Assembly (NCBI RefSeq): GCF_009911795.1
Contig: NZ_CP047898.1
Span: 3,472,001-3,536,000, forward strand
DNA: 64,000 bases
Source: Pseudarthrobacter psychrotolerans
GTDB lineage: Bacteria; Actinomycetota; Actinomycetes; Actinomycetales; Micrococcaceae
Reading direction: 5' to 3'
Each line of letters opens with the position of its first letter. The stretch's first letter is position 1. Made by a program: the position numbers and the translations under genes. Below are positions 53,433-64,000 of this stretch, in pieces. The notes below the pieces were generated by a model. That model searched no databases. It saw only the letters and a program-made list of their open reading frames with translations, and had not been told where the DNA came from.

Positions 53433-53861
53433 TTAGTCGGCGTCGTAAGTGTTGGCGATGTAGACGTCGCACGTGGCATTGTGGGCCACGCTGTTGGCCA
53501 CGCTTCCCAGGACCCGGCCGATGCCGCGCATCCGCCGGTTGCCCACCACGATCATCTTGGCGTCCAAGCGCTCGGCTTCTTTGATGAGCGCTTCGGCAGG
53601 CTTGCCACGGGCGGCCGAATACGTGACCTTGATCGAGCCGGCCAGCGCCTCGGCCACTGTCTTGGCAACATGCTCGGCACCGTCGGCGTCGGAAACGATC
53701 CACTGGTCGCTGCCCGAGCCGAAGATCTCGGTGCGGTCGCTGTCGAAGGCTGAGACGACGTGCAGCGAGGCGCCCACGGCGGCGGCAAGATCCCGGGCCG
53801 ATTCGGCGGCCTTCTTGGCGGTGCCGCTGCCGTCAACCCCCACAACAATAATTCCGCTCAT
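53433..53861 (-). CDS. Universal stress protein (UspA domain)
   Basis: A 142-residue single UspA domain: IIVVGVDGSGTAKKAAESA start with the nucleotide-contacting Asp, and GNRRMRGIGRVLGSVANSVAHNATCDVYI carrying the ATP-binding G-x2-G-x9-G-S pattern. ATG 53861 has AAGGAG eight bases upstream. This is the second Usp in the window and is not an obvious paralogue of the first. Confidence 0.92.
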   Translation of the reverse strand: MSGIIVVGVDGSGTAKKAAESARDLAAAVGASLHVVSAFDSDRTEIFGSGSDQWIVSDADGAEHVAKTVAEALAGSIKVTYSAARGKPAEALIKEAERLDAKMIVVGNRRMRGIGRVLGSVANSVAHNATCDVYIANTYDAD

Positions 53862-53914
53862 GCTTTGTACTCCTTGTTCAGTATCAATAGTGGCCACACT
53901 CAGTCCGGCCAACG

Positions 53915-55218
53915 TTACAGCGCTGCAAGGGCTTCTCGCAGTACCGGGGCCAAACGGCGGACACCTTCCTTGATAGCGTCCGGCGGCACCGCGCTGAACG
54001 CGAGCCGCAGTTTATTGGACGGCGCATCAGACGTGGTGAAAGCAGCCCCGGGGATAAAGACGACGCCGGCATCGATCGCTTTCTGCAGCAGGGGATAGGT
54101 ATCCACGCCTTCGGGCAGGGTGACCCAGACGAAGAAGCCGCCCTCCGGGCTGGTCCACCTGGTGCCGGCGGGCATGTGTTCGTCCAGGGCTGCGAGCATT
54201 GCCGTGCATCGTTCGGCGTAAAGTCCGCGGTAGGTCTCGATCTGGCCCTTCCAGTCATAGTCCCTGAGGTAGGCGGACACCAGCATCTGGTTCAGCGTCG
54301 GAGGGCAGAGCGTGACAGATTCGGATGCCAGGTAGTAGCGCCGCTGGAGGTGCTCCGGAACCAGCGCCCAGCCGATGCGCAGACCAGGGGCAAAGATCTT
54401 GGAGAAGGACCCCATATAGATGACATCCGCCGGGTTGGCCGCGCGGAGCGGTTCCAGCGGCTCACCGTCGAACCGCAGGAGCCCGTAGGGGTTGTCCTCC
54501 AGTACCAGAATATTCGCGTTCCGGCATATATCAACCACACGCTGACGGCGTTCCCGGGCCAGGGTAATGCCGGAGGGGTTATTGAAGTTCGGGATGGTGT
54601 AGAGGAACTTGATGTTCTTCCCGGCCGTCTGGAGCGCGGCGATCCTGGCCTCCAGAAGCTCAGGCACCAGGCCGTCGTCGTCCATTTCCACGGTGGCCAC
54701 CTCCACCTGGTAAGCCTCAAACGTATTGAGGGCGCCCACATACGTGGGGTTCTCCACCAGCACCACGTCCCCCGGGTTGCAGAAGACCTTGGTGGCCACA
54801 TCCTGGGCGGACTGGGAGCCTGCCGTGATCACCACGTTCTGCGGGATCGCGTCCAGAATTCCTTCTGCCGCCATCACCTCGCAGATCTGGGTGCGCAGTT
54901 CTTCCGTGCCCTGCCCGCCGCCGTACTGCAGGGCGGTGAGCCCTTCGTCGGCGATGATGCCGGCAGCCGTGGCGGCCAGCCGCTGAAGCGGAAGGGATTG
55001 CAGGTACGGGCTGCCCCCGGCAAGGGACACCAGTCCGGGGCGCATCGAGATGTCAAAAACGTCCCGCACCGCTGATTGCTTAATGTTCGCTGCGCGCTCC
55101 GAAAACAGCGCCTCGTGGGATGGGCGGCGCGATGGGCGGACGTGGCCGCGCGCTCGATGGCATCAATGGCTTCGGCCGGTAGCTGCACTGCGCCGGCATC
55201 AATTGTTTCGTGGCTCAC
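53915..55218 (-). pseudogene. PLP-dependent aminotransferase (MocR/KAT-II-like fold), frameshifted N-terminus
   Basis: A fold-type I aminotransferase of the 2-aminoadipate/LysN group: LVSLAGGSPY, GGQGTEELR, ITAGSQSAQDV, YTIPNFNNPSG (cofactor Asn/Pro), and the Schiff-base lysine in YMGSFSKIFAPGLRIGW. The main frame starts at 55069, but conserved N-terminal sequence (HETIDAGAVQLPAEAIDAIERAA...) lies in another frame. One C restored at plus-strand GGG 55117-55119 joins them as AAHPHEALFSERAANIKQSAVRD and gives 434 residues from GTG 55218. It is not a MocR regulator because no winged helix precedes it. Confidence 0.85.
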
Positions 55219-55274
55219 ATTCTCAGGATACAGCCGACAGTTGCCGATCAGGCAACATCTGTTGATCAATCACG

Positions 55275-56133
55275 CTACTTGAGGCTCAGGGCTTCGGTCA
55301 GCCCCACGCCGTTGATGTAGACCTCGGCGCGGATGGCACCAACCGAGGCGACGGCAGTTTGTGTGAGCTGGGCCTCGATGCGGGGGATGTCGCACACCCC
55401 CGCCGGGCGGATCGAGCCGGACAGGTACGCGGTCACGGTGCTGCCGTCGAAGGTGCCGGACAGGAATGTGAGAGTGGAGCCGGACAGGGCGTTGTACAGC
55501 CCGGGTGCCGGCTTTGCTGATCCGTCCAGCAATGCGCGCATTGCGGAGGCGAGGGGCTCCGTGGATCCGGGCATGGACCTGCGGACCCCGGCCAGGCTGT
55601 CATTGCAGCCAAAGCGCACCCCTCCGGCGCCGCCGTCGTCGAGCAGTACGTAGTAGGCCGTCACCGTCTGGGTACCGGGGGCTGGCCAGCGGCCGGCTCG
55701 GCTGGCGGCGGCGCCGAAGGCTCCGCGGCCGGCGATGGGCTTACCCCAACGGCCGTAGTCGTACCGGCTACCGTTCCGCCGCCGGGAGCGGGAGTCCCGG
55801 GCGCGCCCGTCCCGGACCCTGGAGCGTTGACCGGGCTCCGCTCCGATGTTGCCCGCGCCCCGCCGGACGCTTCGCCTGAAGGCTCGGGGATGGAGGGGCG
55901 GACGGACTGGTGGCTTCGGGGGGCCCAGCGGTGGCCGGCGGCGGTGCTTGTGGCTGGGGAATTGGAACCAGGGGCGGCTGGGCGGGGTCGTAGCGTTCTA
56001 TGGAGGTTGCGCCGGCCGGGACGCCGCTGCCGGCAGGCGGGTTGGAGGCGGGGGCGCAGCCTCCCAGCCACAGCGGAAGCGTTAGTGCTGCCGCCGTCGC
56101 CATCAGCTTTCCGGCGCTCCGCCTGCCTGCCAT
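55275..56133 (-). pseudogene. GerMN-like domain lipoprotein, two frameshifts
   Basis: The start at ATG 56133 encodes a lipoprotein signal (LTLPLWLGGCAPAS, lipobox Cys26) and a long Pro/Ala/Ser-rich linker. After one base restored in the G6 run 55918-55923 the linker continues (SVRPSIPEPSGEASGG, VNAPGSGTGAPG). After one more in the G5 run 55677-55681 it enters a C-terminal domain (GTQTVTAYYVLLDDGGAGG, MRALLDGSAKPAPGLYNAL, RAEVYINGVGL) resembling GerMN. GerMN lipoproteins occur widely outside spore formers and are unassigned. The restored length is 286 residues. Confidence 0.75.
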
Positions 56134-56283
56134 GTCCGCACCGCGTTCCCGTGCCTAATGCTGTCCGTGCATTAAACGTTACGGCGGTCCCTCAACCCTG
56201 AACATGCCCGCGCGGTACCGGTTGGAACAAGACTTGGTCACGTACGCGGGCCCTGGACCCATTCGTGCTCACGGCGAGATAAC

Positions 56284-56319
56284 AAATGCCCCGGACACCT
56301 TTCGGTGCCCGGGGCATTT
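56284..56319 (-). terminator. Hairpin terminator after FMN reductase gene
   Basis: A 15-base stem (AAATGCCCCGGACAC against GTGCCCGGGGCATTT, one mismatch) with a six-base loop; A residues to the left give U residues in the minus-strand transcript. It ends the reductase transcript that stops at 56348. Confidence 0.8.
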
Positions 56320-56347
56320 GGATGCCTGGCGCTGCTGCGAGGCTGCC

Positions 56348-56904
56348 TTACGCTGCCGGCTGCGCGGCGGCGAGTGCGTCGAAGACGCCCTTGATCTGCT
56401 CCACAACCTCGGCGTCGTCCTTCGGGTGCAGTTCTGCAAAGCGGACCATGGAGCCCGGGACGGCGAGCTTGACGTCCTCAAGCACCCGGGCGCCGGCAAT
56501 GCCCACTGCCTTGCGGGCTTCGTCCTGGGCCCACACGCCACCGAACTGGCCAAATGCGGTACCGACGACGGCGGTGGGCTTGCCGGAGAGGGCGCCGGCG
56601 CCGAAGGGGCGGGACAGCCAGTCGATGGCGTTCTTCAGCGATGCGGGCACCGTGCCGTTGTGCTCCGGGGTCACCAGGAGGAGGGTGTCTGCTTCATTGG
56701 CGGCGGCGCGGAGGCGGCGGCAGCGGCGGGAACCTGGCCCTCGACGTCGATGTCCTCGTTGTAGAACGGGATGTTGCCCAGGCTTTCGTGGATGACCACT
56801 TCAATCTGCTCGGGGGCGTTCAGCTGGATGGCTTCGGCCAGCTTCTGGTTGGTGGATTCGGCGCGGAGGCTGCCAACAAGGGTAAGGACGGTGCTTTTCG
56901 ACAT
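56348..56904 (-). pseudogene. NAD(P)H-dependent FMN reductase, frameshifted
   Basis: A flavodoxin-like NADPH-FMN reductase: TLVGSLRAESTNQKLAEA (FMN phosphate loop), NIPFYNEDIDVEGQVPAAAAA, then after the shift TPEHNGTVPASLKNAIDWLSRPFG and AVVGTAFGQFGGV. One base restored at GG 56713-56714 (plus strand) makes 185 residues with LRAAANEADTLLLVTPEHN in one frame. ATG 56904 follows AAGGAG. It is divergent from a TetR regulator with a palindrome between them, so control by that repressor is likely. The first-frame fragment alone would not be functional. Confidence 0.85.
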
Positions 56905-56981
56905 ACGGACTCCTTTAGTGGGGCTGCGGCTGGGCCGCTGGCCGGTGGAAGGGTGGAGGCTTGGTGCCTTCATGGACTAAA

Positions 56982-56995
56982 CGGACCGTAGTCCG
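56982..56995. promoter_or_regulatory. Candidate TetR operator in divergent spacer
   Basis: CGGAC-CGTA-GTCCG is a dyad in the 121-base spacer between the FMN reductase and tetR genes, about 30 bases before tetR. Additional GGACTA/TAGTCC-like half-sites flank it (56974-56979 and 57010-57015). The position fits autoregulation and control of the reductase. Confidence 0.5.
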
Positions 56996-57025
56996 ATTAT
57001 TATTCCCGGGACTAGGATATGGACT

Positions 57026-57634
57026 GTGAGCTTTATCCCGCTGCTGCCCGGTTCGCTCGCCGGTCCGCCCGCTGAGCGCAGTGACGCTGCGCGGAACCGT
57101 GCGCGGTTGTTGGGCGCGGCGCGGGAGCTGATTGCCGAGTGCGGGGCGGACGCCCTAACCATGGACAGGCTGGCCGAGCGGGCCGGCGTGGGCAAGGGCA
57201 CGGTCTTCCGCCGGTTCGGCAGCCGCGCCGGGCTGATGATGACCTTGCTGAGCGATTCCGAGGCCGCGTTCCAGGCGCGCTTTATGTTCGGCCCGCCGCC
57301 GTTGGGGCCAGGCGCCCCGGGGCTGGAGCGGCTGATCGCCTTCGGCGCGGAGAGGGTCGCCTACGTGATGGAACATGGGGACCTGGCGAGAGCTGCTGAG
57401 TCTTCGGCCCACAGCCGCTACGAGGTCCCGGCAGTCATGCTGTGGCAACGCCATGTCGAGCACCTCCTCCGTGAAGAAGGCATGGACGCGGACCCGTTGC
57501 TGATGGCCATGTCCCTGACCGCAACGCTGGATCCGGACCGGCTCCTGCACGCCGTCCGCGTCCAGGGCCTGGCGCCCGAGCGACTGGCCGACTCCTGGCG
57601 GGAGCTTGTCACGCGCGTGGTCCGCGGACCGTAG
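57026..57634 (+). CDS. TetR-family transcriptional regulator
   Basis: A 202-residue regulator with an N-terminal TetR helix-turn-helix (RNRARLLGAARELIAECGADALTMDRLAERAGVGKGTVFRRFGSRAGLM) and a ligand-binding C-terminal domain with an unassigned inducer. GTG 57026 is chosen; an AGGAT site lies about eight bases upstream. It is divergent from the FMN reductase gene, which it probably represses in response to quinone or electrophile stress. Confidence 0.9.
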   Translation: MSFIPLLPGSLAGPPAERSDAARNRARLLGAARELIAECGADALTMDRLAERAGVGKGTVFRRFGSRAGLMMTLLSDSEAAFQARFMFGPPPLGPGAPGLERLIAFGAERVAYVMEHGDLARAAESSAHSRYEVPAVMLWQRHVEHLLREEGMDADPLLMAMSLTATLDPDRLLHAVRVQGLAPERLADSWRELVTRVVRGP

Positions 57635-57995
57635 GATACGCCTAAATCCTGCGAGTCGTCCAGTCAAATCAATTCCACAGAATTATTCATAACAATCTGA
57701 TACGGAGCGCGCGGATTCCGCTCAGGTGGCCGCATTTCGGACGCTACTCTGTGGTAGTTTCCTCTGGAATGTGACCCGCAACATAGTCCACCCGGACCTA
57801 TTCTGCGCTGGTCGCGGGAGACCGGCTACACGCTGGTGAAAACCCGGTGGCGGCGAGACCCGTTGCTGGCCGGGGAAATCGGAAGGATCTGGAACGTGGA
57901 TGTAGTTATGGCAGGACAACCGTTGCCAGCCCAGGGTGATCCCCTGGAGTGTTCGTCCATAGTTGTGGTGGCAAAGATCCTGAAGTAGCTGCCAC
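57635..57995. other. Leader region of the peptide-importer operon
   Basis: The 361 bases between tetR and the first permease gene hold no supported open frame. The left part is AT-richer with AATTATTC and AATCTGATAC stretches and could contain the promoter. From about 57795 to 57900 there are several short complementary segments (for example GGTC/GACC around 57808-57822, CACGCTGG near CCCGGTGG) compatible with a structured leader RNA. It matches no riboswitch I can name. A GGAAGG stretch at about 57880 and a GTAGCTGCCAC stretch at the end precede ATG 57996. Confidence 0.4.
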
Positions 57996-58979
57996 ATGAT
58001 CAGGTACCTCGCCAAGCGCGGCATCACCTACGTCTTTATGATTTTCCTGACCACGTCTGCCGGCTATTTCCTGGCGGTCAGTTCGCTCAAGCCGGCGCTC
58101 CTCGAACAGGAACGGATTCCCCGTCCCACACCCGAGCAGGTCTCCAATTCCATGCGCCTGAAAGGCCTGGACCCGGACCTCGGCCCGTGGGAGCGCTACG
58201 TTGAGTGGCTCACCGGGATCGTGACCCGCTGGGACTGGGGACGCAGCCCTAACGGCGCCTTCATCAACGCTGAATTCGGGGACCGCGTCTGGATCTCCAC
58301 CCGGCTCTTCCTCGCAGCCATCATCCTGACGCTGGTCATCGGCGTCGCCCTTGGGGTGTATTCGGCGGCCCGGCAGTACAAGTTCCAGGACCGGGTGATC
58401 ACCTCCTACAGCTACCTCGCGTACATCGTGCCGGCCCCCATTGCCTACTTCCTGGTGCAGCTCGGGGCGATCAATATCAACGAGACCGTCGGGGAGAGAA
58501 TCTTCTTCGTGACGGGCATCTCCACGCCAGGCATGCAACCCGGGTGGGCGCAGTTTGTCGACATGGTGGCCCACTATGCAGTCCCCACGATCGCGATCAC
58601 CCTGGTCGGCTGGGGTTCGTACCAGATCGCGCAGCGCCAGTACCTGCTGGATAACGTCAATGCGGACTTCGTCCGGACGGCACGCGCCAAAGGGCTGACG
58701 CGCAACCAGGCCATCACCCGCCACGCCCTCAGGGTTTCCTTCATCCCGGTCGCCCAAAGCATCGCCTTCACCATCCCGGCCATCTTCGCCGGCGGCTTCT
58801 TCGCCGAGAAGATCTTCGCCTGGCCCGGGGTGGGGTCCTGGAGCATTGACGCCATCTCGCTGCAGGACGTTAACGCGGCCACGGCCACCCTCGCCTACGG
58901 CTCGGTCATCTTCGCCCTCGGCGCCATCCTGGCCGACTTCGCCACCACGCTTGTGGACCCGAGAGTGAGGGTGCAGTAG
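57996..58979 (+). CDS. Peptide/nickel-type ABC transporter permease 1
   Basis: A 327-residue DppB/OppB-like permease with an N-terminal helix, a large extracytoplasmic loop (about 40-95) and five further helices. The EAA loop reads TARAKGLTRNQAITRHALRVSFIP and the C-terminus VDPRVRV is typical. It starts at ATG 57996. It forms the channel with the next gene; the substrate is inferred as a di- or oligopeptide. Confidence 0.92.
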   Translation: MIRYLAKRGITYVFMIFLTTSAGYFLAVSSLKPALLEQERIPRPTPEQVSNSMRLKGLDPDLGPWERYVEWLTGIVTRWDWGRSPNGAFINAEFGDRVWISTRLFLAAIILTLVIGVALGVYSAARQYKFQDRVITSYSYLAYIVPAPIAYFLVQLGAININETVGERIFFVTGISTPGMQPGWAQFVDMVAHYAVPTIAITLVGWGSYQIAQRQYLLDNVNADFVRTARAKGLTRNQAITRHALRVSFIPVAQSIAFTIPAIFAGGFFAEKIFAWPGVGSWSIDAISLQDVNAATATLAYGSVIFALGAILADFATTLVDPRVRVQ

Positions 58980-58981
58980 CC

Positions 58982-59952
58982 ATGACCAACCTCAACGCCA
59001 TTGATCCGGCAGCGGTCGCGCAGGAAGCGCACCTCGAAAGCGCCGATGTGGTGATCGCCAAGTCCACCATCATTTTCCGCCGTTTTATGCGGAACAAGAC
59101 AGCCGTCGCAGGGCTGGCGGTCTTCCTGGGCCTGACCCTCTTCTCCTTCGTCGGCGGGTTCTTTACTCCTTGGGACAAGGAAACCCTCGACCCCTTCAAC
59201 ATCGGCATGCCGCCGTCCGGTGACCACTTCCTGGGCACGTCGCAGGCCGGCATAGACCTCTACGCCATGACCGTCGAAGGCACCCGGATCTCCATCCTGA
59301 TCGGCCTGATTGTGGGCCTCGTGTCCGTCCTGGTCGCCGCGGTCTACGGCTGCACCATGGCCTACTTCGGCGGAAAAGTGGACAAGGTGATGCTCTTCGT
59401 CCTGGAGGCGCTCATCATGATGCCTGCCCTGCTGGTGGTGGCAGTGGCCACCAGCGGCGGAGGGGACGGCCTGAAGAAGAACCTCCCCAGCTGGCTCCTG
59501 CTGATTATCGTGCTCCTGGTGTTCAGCTGGATGGGGACCGCGCGGCTTATCCGCTCGATGTCCATGTCGCTGATGCAGCGGGACTTCGTCAAGGCGGCCC
59601 AGTACATGGGCGTCCCGCCGCGGCGCATCGTGTGGCGCCACCTGGTCCCCAACATAGGGTCACTGTTGGTCCTGGACATCACCCGCGGCGTCACCGGGGC
59701 CATCCTGGCCGAAGTGGCTTTCTCCTTCATCGGCATCGGCATCAAGGTGCCGGATGTGAGCCTCGGCGTGCTGATCGGCGGCGCCACGTCCCAGGTCCAG
59801 ACGTTTCCCTGGATGTTCTGGGTTCCGCTCACCGTGATGTTCCTGCTCACGGGGTCCCTGGCCATGATGAACGATGGCCTGCGTGACGCCTTTGACCCGA
59901 GCTCCAGCTCGGTTGGCCGGGCCAAGAAGAACAGCACAGAGAAGAAGAGCAA

Positions 59953-59956
<4 letters not shown>
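58982..59956 (+). CDS. Peptide/nickel-type ABC transporter permease 2
   Basis: A 324-residue DppC/OppC-like permease with an N-terminal cytoplasmic stretch, a helix at about 38-58, and the EAA loop KAAQYMGVPPRRIVWRHLVPN. The C-terminal tail is Ser/Lys-rich. The ATG lies two bases after the previous stop, and its stop overlaps the ATPase start by four bases. Confidence 0.92.
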
Positions 59957-62184
<2,228 letters not shown>

Positions 62185-62233
62185 ATTTTTTCGACCCATC
62201 ACAAGCATCACCCGCACCTATGAAGGGAAAACA

Positions 62234-63952
62234 ATGAGGAATCTGACCAAGATCGGCGGCGCAGCGGCCATTGCCGCAGCCCTGACGCTGACGGCTTGCG
62301 GCGGTGGAGGAACACCCACCGGACCGGAGACCGCCAAGGGGCAGGGGGCAGGCAGCGACCTGGCCAAGCTCATCAGCATCAATGAGAAGCCGGCCGCGGA
62401 TCTTCAGCCCGGCGGCAAGGTCACCTTGCCGCTTGGCAGCATCGGGCCGGATTTCAACGGATTCTCCAACAACGGCAACAGCTCGGACAACTCCGCACTG
62501 ATGGCCCCGATAAATCCGGTCGCCGTCACCGGTGGCGGCATTGGCGGCTGCTGGAAGGTGGACTTTGCGGGTAAGGTCACGCCGAACAAGGATTTCTGCG
62601 AGTCGGTGGACAGCAAAGTGGTGGACGGCAAGCAGACCATCACCATCAAGGTCAATGACAAGGCCACGTTCAACGACGGCACGCCGATCGATGTGAAGAC
62701 TTTCCAGAACACCTGGAACATCCTGAAGAGCCCGGACGCCGGCTATGACATTGTCAGCTCCGGAGGATACGAGTTTGTTGAATCGGTGGAAGCCGGCAGC
62801 AGCGCCAAGGAAGTCATCGTCAAGACCAAGCAGCCGGTCTACCCCGTTGACTCACTCTTCTTCGGCCTGATCCACCCGGCCGTGAACACCCCCCAGATCT
62901 TCAACGAAGGCTTCACCGGCAACATGCACCCGGAGTGGATGGCCGGCCCCTTCAAGCTGGACAAGTACGACGCTGCCGCCAAGACGGTCAGCCTGGTGCC
63001 CAACGACAAGTGGTGGGGCACCAAACCCGTTCTGGAAAGCGTAGTCTTCCGCCAGTTGGAGACGAGCGCCCAGGTTGCCGCCTTCAAGAACGGCGAAATC
63101 GACGGCATGTCGGCCAATACCATCGCCCTCTACAAGCAGCTGGACGGCACCAAGGATTCCGAGGTGCGCCGCGGCCAGCGCCTCTTCGCCGGCGGCATGA
63201 ACATCAACGCCAAGAAGATCACCGACGTGGCCGTCCGCAAAGCCATGTTTGCCGCCGTCGACCGCGACGCCCTGCGCAAGGTCCGTTTCAACGGGCTGAA
63301 CTGGGAGGAGCCCAGCTCCGGTTCCATGATGCTCCTGCCCTTCTCGGCGTACTACCAGGACAACTACCCCGTGAAGGAAACCGGCCCGGACGCCGCCAAG
63401 AAGGTGCTGACCGACGCCGGTTACACCGCCAACGCTGCCGGCATCATGGAGAAGGGCGGCAACCCCGCAGCCTTCAAGATCAGCAACTTCGGCGACGATC
63501 CCACCACCCTGGCCTTCACCCAGACGCTCCAGAAGCAGCTGCAGGCAGGCGGCATGGACGTCGGGATCGACCAGCGCGCCTCAGCCGATTTCGGCAAGGT
63601 TGTAGGGTCCCGCGATTTCGACGTCAGCGTGTCGGGCTATACGGTGGGTCCGGACGCCACGGACGCGGTCAAGCAGTACTACGACTCCAAGACCGACCTG
63701 AACGGCTTGGGCGATGCCGAGCTGGACAAGAAGATCGCCGCCCTGGCCTCCATCGAGGACAACGCCGAGCGCAACAAGGCAGCCATGGACGTTGAAAAGG
63801 AGCACATGGCGAAGTACTTCTCCATGGGTGTTGTCATGAACGGCCCGCAGATCTCCTTCGTCCGCACCGGCCTGGCCAACTACGGCCCGTCCCTGTTCCA
63901 GAGCCTCTCCCAGGTTCCGGACTGGTCCACCCTGGGCTGGATCAAGAAGTAA
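62234..63952 (+). CDS. Peptide ABC transporter substrate-binding lipoprotein
   Basis: A 572-residue family 5 extracellular solute-binding protein. The signal peptide ends in a lipobox (LTLTACGG, Cys23), followed by a Gly-rich linker. The family core is visible (YEFVESVEAGSSAKEVIVKTKQPVYPVDSLFFGLIHPA, AGPFKLDKYDA, RRGQRLFAGGMNINAKKITDVAVRKAMFAAVDRD). ATG 62234 follows AAGGGAAAACA. Being last in the operon rather than first is less usual. It captures the peptide for the upstream permease/ATPase genes. The sequence after 63952 holds nothing visible. Confidence 0.93.
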   Translation: MRNLTKIGGAAAIAAALTLTACGGGGTPTGPETAKGQGAGSDLAKLISINEKPAADLQPGGKVTLPLGSIGPDFNGFSNNGNSSDNSALMAPINPVAVTGGGIGGCWKVDFAGKVTPNKDFCESVDSKVVDGKQTITIKVNDKATFNDGTPIDVKTFQNTWNILKSPDAGYDIVSSGGYEFVESVEAGSSAKEVIVKTKQPVYPVDSLFFGLIHPAVNTPQIFNEGFTGNMHPEWMAGPFKLDKYDAAAKTVSLVPNDKWWGTKPVLESVVFRQLETSAQVAAFKNGEIDGMSANTIALYKQLDGTKDSEVRRGQRLFAGGMNINAKKITDVAVRKAMFAAVDRDALRKVRFNGLNWEEPSSGSMMLLPFSAYYQDNYPVKETGPDAAKKVLTDAGYTANAAGIMEKGGNPAAFKISNFGDDPTTLAFTQTLQKQLQAGGMDVGIDQRASADFGKVVGSRDFDVSVSGYTVGPDATDAVKQYYDSKTDLNGLGDAELDKKIAALASIEDNAERNKAAMDVEKEHMAKYFSMGVVMNGPQISFVRTGLANYGPSLFQSLSQVPDWSTLGWIKK

Positions 63953-64000
63953 TACCCCGGGACGCTCTCTCACATCCTGCAGGTTTTTCCGCAACGCTCT

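Noticed and set aside
53915..55218. MocR-type regulator
   Set aside because: Only the aminotransferase fold is present; no GntR winged helix is encoded even after restoring the N-terminal frame.

Overview
The window looks like chromosomal DNA of a high-GC actinobacterium of the Arthrobacter/Pseudarthrobacter type (Micrococcaceae). The evidence is pervasive G/C-ending codons, GTG and TTG starts behind GGAGG-like ribosome sites, a CsoR-type copper operon, a complete actinobacterial shikimate/protocatechuate cluster, a WXG100 protein, and the protein families themselves. No rRNA, tRNA or CRISPR array was seen.

Layout. 1-7.1 kb: end of an EamA exporter, a WXG100 protein, a DUF2277 protein, a csoR-copZ-copA operon with two CsoR-like palindromes, a universal stress protein, and a class-F-like sortase next to a repeat-bearing surface protein. 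7.3-10.9 kb: a small unknown gene, a BNR-repeat protein overlapping a MoaD-like ubiquitin-fold gene, and a frameshifted ATP-dependent DNA ligase. 11-24 kb: an MHS transporter, an IclR regulator, then one long same-strand run (shikimate dehydrogenase, fused dehydroshikimate dehydratase, pcaHGBDC, pcaF, pcaIJ, pcaR). This run converts shikimate through protocatechuate and 3-oxoadipate to succinyl-CoA and acetyl-CoA.

24.08-27.84 kb: two near-identical inverted IS701-like elements flank an IS5-like element, and all four junctions are CTAG. 28-30.2 kb: a small accessory patch (DUF4288-like, leucine-rich-repeat and HEAT-repeat proteins). 30.3-48.3 kb: proton-translocating transhydrogenase (pntAA-AB-B), a diacylglycerol-kinase-like lipid kinase, an ACT-domain membrane protein divergent from an FUSC protein, thymidine kinase, a fused-permease ABC importer, a thioesterase, a GNAT enzyme, a histidine phosphatase, purB, a WXG100-like gene coupled to a serine-hydrolase-type protein, a holin-like membrane protein and a HisC-type aminotransferase. 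48.4-57.6 kb: a 2-oxoacid dehydrogenase operon (E1 alpha, E1 beta, E2) behind a nested dyad, a PAP2-like membrane protein, a second universal stress protein, an aminotransferase, a GerMN-like lipoprotein, and an FMN reductase divergent from a TetR regulator. 57.6-64 kb: an oligopeptide-type ABC importer with an unexplained 361-base leader.

Important caveat: at least eight otherwise well-conserved genes are broken by single-base losses. Nearly all of these lie in or next to short G or C runs (the histidine phosphatase site is ambiguous), and restoring one base at each site gives a full-length family member. This pattern suggests systematic indel errors in the underlying assembly more than real gene decay. 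Those genes are annotated over their full restored extent and typed as pseudogenes only because the sequence as given does not read through.
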